Source of the DNA: Velamenicoccus sp964471325
GTDB taxonomy: Bacteria > Omnitrophota > Gorgyraeia > Velamenicoccales > Velamenicoccaceae
Assembly: GCA_964471325.1 (NCBI GenBank)
Contig: CAYYFL010000010.1
Span: 12,551-76,550, forward strand
DNA length: 64,000 nucleotides
Reading direction: 5' to 3'
Below the pieces are notes generated by a model. It was not told the origin of the DNA. It ran no database searches and worked only from the letters and a program-made list of their open reading frames with translations. Position 1 is the stretch's first letter; every line of letters begins with the position of its first letter. Below are positions 56,480 to 64,000 of this stretch, one piece after another. A program made the position numbers and the translations under genes.

Positions 56480-57364
56480 CTACTTGTTCATGATCATGTT
56501 CGATTTTTCAGTCCCCCGGTAGATCTCGACGGTCGGGGGCGCCGGCGGTTCCTGCTTCTTCTCTTGGGGCTTCATGGACGACGACTCTTCTTTGGTCGCC
56601 ATGAACTCCTGGCCGAGATTACTGAAAACATATTGCCACAGCGCGTTGACCTCAACGGGCGGCACAGGTTCGATCGCCGTCTCCAAAGGCGGCCTCAAAA
56701 CCATCCTCAGAGAAGCCTTTTGTTCGAGCGCAAACGATAAGAGCGCCGCTTCCCGCGGCGACAATGCCAGCATAATGATCAAGTCTGTGGGAGCGGTGGC
56801 GGCCTGTCCTCTCTGTGCCGGGATGCCCATACCACCCTCTACGCCCAACACAAGCACGTTCTGAAACAAAGTGACGCTCACCATCTCGGTGACTGTGCGT
56901 CCGTCGACCTGCGCGTTATACGGGAACGTGCCGATCACGTCCACGTAATCGCCGGGGCGGATCTTGCCGCCGACGGCCGACAAAAACGGCACCGTAATCG
57001 TGATGGCGCGCTTGCCCTGCGGCGTGCGCATGGCCAGGCTCGTGTCTTTGACGGCCAAGGTCAATTTTGTCGTCATGATCTGCTCGCCGGGAGCGATGGC
57101 TGCGGCTGCGCGCCGCCCGGCGGCAAGGCTGGGCGAATTGACCGCATTGGGCTGGACGTACTTTTCGGGGATCGCCTCCATCTTCATCATGGATTCGTCG
57201 ATCGTGGCGCCCGCGGCGATGGGTTGGGTGGCGACCAGCACATACGCCTTCTTTTCCTCTTTAATGTATTTCTTTTCGGTCTGGGAGATATAGTTCCTCA
57301 CCATCACCACGGCCACAAGCGCCAGAACGACCGCAAGAATAATGCTCAGTTTTCTTTTGTCCAC
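56480..57364 (-). CDS. cpaB: CpaB/RcpC pilus assembly protein
   Basis: 294 residues from GTG 57364, chosen because AGGAG lies nine bases upstream and the protein then begins VDKRKLSIILAVVLALVAVV, the standard CpaB membrane N-terminus; an ATG at 57424 would add 20 non-conserved residues. The SAF domain is visible: VLVATQPIAAGATIDESMM, then AIAPGEQIMTTKL, AITITVPFLSAVGGKIRPGD and YVDVIGTF. CpaB is a periplasmic partner of the secretin, thought to contact peptidoglycan. A short Pro-rich tail follows. Confidence 0.9.
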   Translation of the reverse strand: MDKRKLSIILAVVLALVAVVMVRNYISQTEKKYIKEEKKAYVLVATQPIAAGATIDESMMKMEAIPEKYVQPNAVNSPSLAAGRRAAAAIAPGEQIMTTKLTLAVKDTSLAMRTPQGKRAITITVPFLSAVGGKIRPGDYVDVIGTFPYNAQVDGRTVTEMVSVTLFQNVLVLGVEGGMGIPAQRGQAATAPTDLIIMLALSPREAALLSFALEQKASLRMVLRPPLETAIEPVPPVEVNALWQYVFSNLGQEFMATKEESSSMKPQEKKQEPPAPPTVEIYRGTEKSNMIMNK

Positions 57365-57453
57365 GCGGAATATCTCCTCATGAAACCCTGCGGCCGTCAA
57401 CACGAGCAAGCCCTCCGCCCGCATTTCCGGTCCCGGGGATTTCTGCGTCTCGA

Positions 57454-58398
57454 TTAACGCAGGAGCTCTTCCTTGATCTCTATCTTGCCTTCGCGCCTCA
57501 ACCTGTCCGTCAGATCCTGGATGCGTTGAGCCTGCTTCTGCTGCAAGAGGCCGTTCTTGATCTGATCATAGACCGTCATGTTTGTGTCGGGAAGCGTATC
57601 CGTCAATTGCGGGATCTGACCGCCTTTGACTTCTTCCACCTTGACGATATAATACCCTTTCGGCCCCTTGAAGATCGGGCTCACCGCGCCGGCATCAAGC
57701 GTAGCGATCACCTCATTAAACTTATCGAACTGCTCGGCGGGATTGATGATCCCCATGTCTCCGCCCTTCGATGCGGACGCATCGATCGAGCGTTCCTTGG
57801 CGAGCGCTGCAAAATCGCCGCCCTGCAAAAGCTGAATCAGGATATCCTTGGCCGCCTGCTCCGTCGGCACGACAATCTCCCTGGCGCGAACCTGCCTGGC
57901 TGAAGCAAACGCCTGCTTGTACTGGTTGTAGAACGCCTCGATCTCGGATGGCTCGACGGTAATGCCCTTCGTCTCATCCATGATCAGCTGCCGGGCCATA
58001 ACCCCCTTCTTGAATTCCTCGACGGCGTCCTTAACGTCCTTTTGTTTTTCGATGCCCCTCGCTTTGGCCTCTTGATAAATCAATTCCTGGGTGATGAGGT
58101 CGTTAAGATAGCTCTTCTTCGCCTCGGGCGTATTGATCTTGATTTCAGGAGAAAGCGCCTGAAGATTTTTGACCTTTTCGTCAAAGCTCTCCAGGGTGAT
58201 GGTATCGCCGTTCACTTTGGCAAGAACCGTTCCATAAACGGGCTGGGCCGCATGCTGGCCGGTCTCCGCGGGCGCGGCCGTTTTTGTTGATCCTGTTGAT
58301 CCAAGCGAAGTCTGGAACATTCCCTTCAACTGGTCGCAACCGGCGAACATAAACGCCGTTGCCAAAACCAGCAGAAGAACCCCCGGTTTTCTCAGCAT
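57454..58398 (-). CDS. Lipoprotein peptidyl-prolyl isomerase (PpiC/SurA-like)
   Basis: 314 residues from ATG 58398 behind AAAGGAG; a GTG at 58422 is less likely. MLRKPGVLLLVLATAFMFAG followed by CDQ is a lipoprotein signal. Residues about 60-160 form the SurA-like helical chaperone part (LNDLITQELIYQEAKARGIE). The parvulin domain follows (RQVRAREIVVPTEQAAKDIL; SKGGDMGIINP; GAVSPIFKGPKGYYIVKVEE), then a C-terminal helix. It folds or escorts exported proteins. As first gene of the pilus locus it may serve the secretin or the giant protein. Length is typical of short SurA-like foldases. Confidence 0.9.
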   Translation of the reverse strand: MLRKPGVLLLVLATAFMFAGCDQLKGMFQTSLGSTGSTKTAAPAETGQHAAQPVYGTVLAKVNGDTITLESFDEKVKNLQALSPEIKINTPEAKKSYLNDLITQELIYQEAKARGIEKQKDVKDAVEEFKKGVMARQLIMDETKGITVEPSEIEAFYNQYKQAFASARQVRAREIVVPTEQAAKDILIQLLQGGDFAALAKERSIDASASKGGDMGIINPAEQFDKFNEVIATLDAGAVSPIFKGPKGYYIVKVEEVKGGQIPQLTDTLPDTNMTVYDQIKNGLLQQKQAQRIQDLTDRLRREGKIEIKEELLR

Positions 58399-58406
58399 AG
58401 CTTTCT

Positions 58407-58460
58407 CCTTTTTTCTCGACACCTAAACTTTGTCTTCGGCACTTCCGTGCCACCGGGCCG
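58407..58460. repeat. 54-bp direct repeat, copy 1
   Basis: Identical over 54 bases to 58514-58567, offset 107 bp. In the sense of ppiC it contains the hairpin GGCAC-GGAA-GTGCC and ends in the AAAAAAGG that forms part of the ppiC ribosome binding site. Confidence 0.9.
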
Positions 58461-58477
58461 CTCACCTTCTCGCGGCC

Positions 58478-58764
58478 GCGCCAAACAGTCGGACTTATTC
58501 GTCCGACCGGCGCCCTTTTTTCTCGACACCTAAACTTTGTCTTCGGCACTTCCGTGCCACCGGGCCGACACGTTCCGTCTCGCTTAACCTCAATAAAAAA
58601 GCAAGGAAACGCTTCGACCTCGGCCCGCCTCACCCTCTCGGCGGGCGTCGCTAAACGTGTTGCGGCTTATTCGCCGCAACGGCGACCTCGCGGCCGCGTC
58701 CGCTGAAAGTGAGACCTCGTCGCCTCTGGCGACGGGCCAAACAGTCGGACCTGCCTGTCCGGCC
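58478..58764. repeat. Two-stem hairpin family in the ppiC leader (three copies)
   Basis: Copy 1 (58478-58513): outer stem GCGCC/GGCGC, inner stem GTCGGAC/GTCCGAC, loop TTATTC. Copy 2 (58647-58686): outer stem GTCGC/GCGAC, inner stem GTTGCGGC/GCCGCAAC, the same loop TTATTC. Copy 3 (58734-58764) is degenerate with GGCC outer arms. An AAAC precedes the inner stem in each. Stems differ but stay paired. A GCCTCTGGC core sits at 58722-58730. The stretch 58399-58946 holds no gene. Confidence 0.7.
58514..58567. repeat. 54-bp direct repeat, copy 2
   Basis: Upstream copy of the same unit. No start codon follows it, so only the copy at 58407-58460 serves a gene. The duplication includes one hairpin of the leader family between the copies. 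Confidence 0.9.
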
Positions 58765-58836
58765 TTGCCCTGCCGAAGGCGGGGCAGGCCAAGACAGACG
58801 CCACATGGTTTTTAAAACACCTTCATGAATAAGAAG

Positions 58837-58894
58837 TTATAAAATACCTGATGTTATTTAGATATTTTATAACACAAGTCTCTGCGCAAATCAA
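58837..58894 (-). promoter_or_regulatory. Candidate tad operon promoter with overlapping operator
   Basis: On the minus strand TTGATT (58889-58894) is followed after 17 bases by TATAAA (58866-58871). An inverted repeat with 15-base arms (58837-58851 and 58858-58872, 13 of 15 paired) covers the -10 box and start region, a natural place for a repressor. The transcript would have a leader of about 450 nt containing the hairpins and direct repeats. Confidence 0.6.
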
Positions 58895-58946
58895 TAAAAA
58901 TCCAACCCCAGCCAAAATCATCAGCGTTTCTATATAATACCCCAAT

Positions 58947-59369
58947 TTACTCTTGAAGAGGAGCCATGTGAGTTTTTATAAATTTCTCTATGTACTCCGT
59001 CACTTCCTCTTTTGCGTTTGGCGGACTTTCAGCTACCCATACTGCAAAATTATAGAGGGTTTGCGTATCCACCTTTATCCATTTTTTCGCTTCATACAAA
59101 GCAAAAAACAGCGTCGTCATAGCTATTCTTTTATTGCCATTTTGAAAGGGATGATTTTTGTTCATTAAATAAAACAGCATACTAAGTTTTGCAGCAAAGG
59201 TAGGATAAAGCTCCTTTCCGTCGAAGGTCTGAAAAGGGGTTTCGAGGCAACTTTCCAAAACGCTAGGGAACCTCGTCGTAAAAGCAGGTATTGACTCATT
59301 AAAAGAAAACTTCTCTTGAGCGATAAGAAATGCTATCTCCTCAACTTCTTTGATTGTAATTCTATGCAC
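58947..59369 (-). CDS. Fic/Doc-family toxin
   Basis: 140 residues from a GTG that overlaps the antitoxin stop (TAGTG). The Fic core HPFQNGNKRIA is complete: catalytic His, phosphate-binding NGN and Arg. A death-on-curing type N-terminal helix block precedes it (TIKEVEEIAFLIAQEKFSFN). Fic/Doc proteins transfer AMP or phosphate to targets such as EF-Tu and stop growth; Doc members are toxins of addiction pairs. Overlap with the upstream HTH gene supports a toxin-antitoxin role. It lies between gyrA/tRNA-Glu and the pilus locus. Confidence 0.87.
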   Translation of the reverse strand: MHRITIKEVEEIAFLIAQEKFSFNESIPAFTTRFPSVLESCLETPFQTFDGKELYPTFAAKLSMLFYLMNKNHPFQNGNKRIAMTTLFFALYEAKKWIKVDTQTLYNFAVWVAESPPNAKEEVTEYIEKFIKTHMAPLQE

Positions 59370-59638
59370 TACTCTTCTCCCAGCCTCTTTAACACATCCC
59401 CATATTCTCTTAACGTTTTATTTACGGCCATTTTTATTTTGGCTTTTTCTTCTGGTTTCAAAGAACGCCCCTTAATTCCTCTTACCTTCCGTATAATGTC
59501 CTCTTTCGGAACCGCATAAATCTTACCGATTCTTATGGCTGGCAGTTGTCCCTTTTTTACTTTTTTGTAAACAGCTATCCTGCTTATTTTTAATATCTTT
59601 GCCGCCTGAGCTATGCTAAAGTATTCTTTCTCCTCCAT
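59369..59638 (-). CDS. Antitoxin-like HTH DNA-binding protein
   Basis: 89 residues. EYFSIAQAAKILKISRIAVY followed by KKVKKGQLPAIRIGK is an excisionase/MerR-type winged HTH; the C-terminal half is a charged helix (KPEEKAKIKMAVNKTLREYG) that could wrap the Fic protein. First gene of the pair, directly behind the GTTAAC cluster it probably binds. Most Doc antitoxins are Phd-like, so this HTH type is less common. Confidence 0.82.
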   Translation of the reverse strand: MEEKEYFSIAQAAKILKISRIAVYKKVKKGQLPAIRIGKIYAVPKEDIIRKVRGIKGRSLKPEEKAKIKMAVNKTLREYGDVLKRLGEE

Positions 59639-59670
59639 CTTTCACCCCTTAAATAAGTTATGAAGACAAC

Positions 59671-59733
59671 ATTAACACATGTTAACTAAATTAACCTTGG
59701 TTAACAAAAGTTAACTAATGTTCCGTTGTTAAC
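59671..59733. promoter_or_regulatory. GTTAAC operator cluster of the toxin-antitoxin pair
   Basis: Four GTTAAC sites at 59681, 59700, 59710 and 59728, plus ATTAAC at 59671. They form successive inverted pairs: TTAAC-acat-GTTAA, TTAACC-TT-GGTTAA and TTAAC-aaaa-GTTAA. They lie 33-95 bp upstream of the antitoxin start and are a likely autoregulatory binding array. Confidence 0.75.
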
Positions 59734-59838
59734 GTATGTAAACTATATTAGTCTAACACGCCTCATCTTGGGAAACAAGTAAAAAATAGCTGCGGATAGG
59801 CTAGGCACTGTGAGGAGAAATGGTTACCAGATGAAAAC

Positions 59839-59883
59839 TGGCAACCCCAACCGGATTCCCATAAGGCCACAACTTATGGGGCC
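59839..59883 (-). pseudogene. Collapsed tRNA-Glu remnant
   Basis: Minus strand: the 5' acceptor GGCCCCAT and the 3' part AATCCGGTTGGGGTTGCCA of a tRNA-Glu are joined through an 8-bp hairpin (CCCATAAG/CTTATGGG), with D arm, anticodon arm and most of the T arm missing. It shares 13 bases (59845-59857 and 59989-60001) with the intact tRNA-Glu 100 bp away. Confidence 0.5.
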
Positions 59884-59914
59884 GCGGGCGACGCAAATCG
59901 TCTGGCCGAATGGG

Positions 59915-59966
59915 CCCCGAACCGAGCGCGAAACGCTTTTTGTGAAGCGCTTGGTCTGGTTCGGGG
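59915..59966. repeat. Hairpin between tRNA-Glu and its remnant
   Basis: Arms CCCCGAACC (59915-59923) and GGTTCGGGG (59958-59966) pair perfectly across 34 bases containing further partial pairing. It could be the terminator or processing structure of the tRNA transcript, which reads in this direction; there is no clear T-run. Confidence 0.55.
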
Positions 59967-59982
59967 AAACCGGTGCTAAATC

Positions 59983-60060
59983 TGGTAGCCCCAACCGGAT
60001 TTGAACCGGTGTCTTATGGCTGAGAACCACACGTCCTGGACCAGGCTAGACGATGGGGCC
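59983..60060 (-). tRNA. tRNA-Glu (anticodon CTC)
   Basis: Folded by eye: acceptor GGCCCCA/TGGGGCT, D stem GTCT/GGAC, anticodon stem TGTGG/CCATA with loop TTCTCAG (anticodon CTC), T stem ACCGG/CCGGT with loop TTCAAAT, discriminator A and encoded CCA. All stems pair, with wobble at the first acceptor pair and one in the anticodon stem. Confidence 0.93.
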
Positions 60061-60303
60061 GTAAAATTCACTTTGTTCATCACGCCCCTAATCCCGTGGC
60101 GTCGAAGACGCTTTACAGGAGGGGGCCGCAAATACAGCGTTAGAGTATGGCGGTATCGAAGCAAAAGGCCGCGTCATAATTTTGCCGTGAAAACATTTTA
60201 GCATGGACGGCCTTCTTTGGGTCTTTTTCTTAGCTGTTCTTTCTGAGTTTTGTGGCCAAACTTTTTTGTTTTACTCTGATACTCTGACGCGTTGATACTG
60301 ATT

Positions 60304-62751
<2,448 letters not shown>

Positions 62752-63090
62752 TAATTCATCCTCGGAATTGTTTTGGCCGTGAATTACCCCGAACACCCGG
62801 CCTCATTGGCCTGGCCGGTGTACCGCTTCCTGCGGTAGCCTGCGCAGGAAATTTTCCGGCTGGCCGGGCTCCGCCCGGACGAGCCGTGGGAAAATTTACA
62901 AGCGCATAGGCGAGGGATAAAACCCTGGTTTCCTTGCTTAAACTTTCAAGTGCCCGCCACCACTGCGTCGGCGGACATCCACCAATGCATTAGTGGCGGA
63001 TGCTTAAGCAAGGAGTAAGGTGTATCCCCTGAATCTTTTTCTAAGCAAATTATCCCAGGCGCCCGGCCTCTTTCTGCGGCCGCCGGCGCA
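62752..63090. other. Intergenic spacer with palindromes
   Basis: No gene is supported. CCTTGCTTAA (near 62931-62940) and TTAAGCAAGG (near 63004-63013) form inverted ends about 60 bp apart, enclosing a partly palindromic core. The same TTAAGCAAGGAGT motif occurs near 51727-51739, suggesting a small dispersed element. No convincing gyrA promoter was seen. Confidence 0.5.
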
Positions 63091-63912
63091 TCATATTTTG
63101 TGCTTTTTCGCTTCTCCGACGCGCGCGTAACACACCAGCCACAAAGCCAGCCACAGCGGCCCGAAAAGCGCCCCCATGGCCGGGTCGATCGTATAAAGAA
63201 CGCGGGGCGCCACAGCCGCCATGCGCAGGACAAAATAGGCTGTCAGCCCAAGCGCCAGATAGAGCGCGACGAAAATAAGAAAAACGCTTGCGTACCGCAA
63301 GGCCTGCCCCCGGATCCGCGAGCGGCTCTCCCTGAACGCCTGGATCACAGGCTTGTTTTCAAACCCGGCGATGAGCGGGGCCAGCGTAAAATAAAATCCG
63401 TACCAGACCACGGCGATAGCAAGGGCCACAGCAACCGTGCTTGTGGCTAAAAGCATGCCCAGTGCCAGGGACGTTGCGGGGTGTTGCGCATACAAAACGT
63501 GCCCTCCGACCAGAAAGGCGCCGGCAAGCGATATCCCGACGACAAAAAACACAAAGAGCATAAAAACGCTGGAGATATACCCCGGGAACCTGACGCATGT
63601 CTGACGGAAAATATCGGCAAACAGGGGCCGGCGGCCCTGTGCATCCCTGAGATAACCGAGGATGAAAAGCGAAACAAAGGCGCTCAGGACGATAACGGCT
63701 ACAGCCTCAATGCCCAAAAGAACGGTCAACAGCATCCCCGGCCGACCCGGCGGCAAGGGAGTGACACAACGTACGGACAACTTCAGAACGCGCGCGGCGA
63801 ACACATTCACGCCATGAATGGCGACGATGGGGATAAAGTTGCTCGCCCAAAGCCTGAGCGATGCGCCAAACGCGCCCATAGGGCGAAAGACAACGGAGGT
63901 CCCGTCCATCAT
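63091..63912 (-). CDS. Polytopic membrane protein, unrecognised
   Basis: 273 residues, ATG 63912 or the adjacent ATG 63909, behind AAGGAGG. About six hydrophobic segments (for example LLTVLLGIEAVAVIVLSAFV, VFMLFVFFVVGISLAGAFL, LGMLLATSTVAVALAIAVVW). Between the fourth and fifth, LAPLIAGFENKPVIQAFRES followed by RSRIRG is the kind of amphipathic loop seen in DUF975- or GlpM-like integral membrane proteins, but I cannot assign a family. The short C-terminus is basic. It lies upstream of gyrA with a 339-bp gap, so a functional link is not implied. Confidence 0.8.
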   Translation of the reverse strand: MMDGTSVVFRPMGAFGASLRLWASNFIPIVAIHGVNVFAARVLKLSVRCVTPLPPGRPGMLLTVLLGIEAVAVIVLSAFVSLFILGYLRDAQGRRPLFADIFRQTCVRFPGYISSVFMLFVFFVVGISLAGAFLVGGHVLYAQHPATSLALGMLLATSTVAVALAIAVVWYGFYFTLAPLIAGFENKPVIQAFRESRSRIRGQALRYASVFLIFVALYLALGLTAYFVLRMAAVAPRVLYTIDPAMGALFGPLWLALWLVCYARVGEAKKHKI

Positions 63913-64000
63913 AACATCCTCCTTAATTCCGCCTCTGGCGGAATTAGACCCTTCGCTTATTTGGTATGGCGAAGGTCTACCCCCTTGTGGGGTTAACTCC
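63913..64000. repeat. Upstream hairpins including a GCCTCTGGC element
   Basis: AATTCCGCC-TCT-GGCGGAATT (63925-63945) is a perfect 9-bp stem with a 3-base loop. It is followed by a second inverted repeat with TTCGC/GCGAA arms and a third (ACCCC/GGGGT). No gene begins here before the window ends. Confidence 0.75.

Overview
The window looks like a chromosomal piece of an Omnitrophota-like (candidate phylum OP3) bacterium. This placement is inferred from three things together: one enormous open reading frame, a Tad/Flp pilus locus with many small pilins, and intergenic DNA full of short palindromes. No taxonomic marker other than gyrA is present, so it stays an inference. Almost every gene is on the minus strand.

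The left 40 kb (1-39983, minus strand) is a single uninterrupted reading frame of at least 13,327 codons. It starts at a GTG with a classical signal peptide and runs off the left edge still open. The predicted protein is a string of modules. From the N-terminus they are: a C39-like cysteine peptidase, Gly/Ala-rich stretches, four degenerate beta repeats, TPRs, a DEAH-type ATPase, an HExxH metallopeptidase motif and a JAMM-like motif. Next come a CheD-like module, a Tat signal with a lytic transglycosylase, a RadC/JAMM-like motif, a second CheD-like module, a protein-kinase-like fold and a family-2 glycosyltransferase. These are followed by a second Tat signal with a second lytic transglycosylase, a SecA-like ATPase, about a dozen membrane segments, a lipoprotein-type signal with a third lytic transglycosylase, a clan GH-A glycosidase, coiled coils and a beta-rich tail. 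The combination of three murein lyases, three internal export signals and recurring Ser-Ser-Pro linkers is the main novelty. It suggests a fused or processed polyprotein for attacking cell walls. Several families of palindromic repeats are inserted in frame in the linkers.

Upstream of it, and transcribed towards it, is a Tad pilus locus (40225-58398). In transcription order it holds a lipoprotein parvulin foldase (ppiC-like), CpaB, a CpaC secretin with a TonB-type C-terminus, a CpaE-CpaF fusion ATPase, a DUF192 protein, a transposase-like DDE protein, nine tandem Flp-like pilins, three TadE/TadG-type proteins, a lipoprotein, a tenth pilin, TadB and TadC. The giant gene begins 241 bp after tadC, so pilus and giant protein may be co-expressed. 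Candidate sigma70 promoters lie before ppiC and before the pilin array.

The right end holds a Fic/Doc-type toxin-antitoxin pair with a GTTAAC operator cluster, a tRNA-Glu beside a collapsed tRNA-Glu remnant, gyrA, and an unrecognised membrane protein. No CRISPR array, rRNA, complete insertion sequence, prepilin peptidase gene or TadD gene was found.
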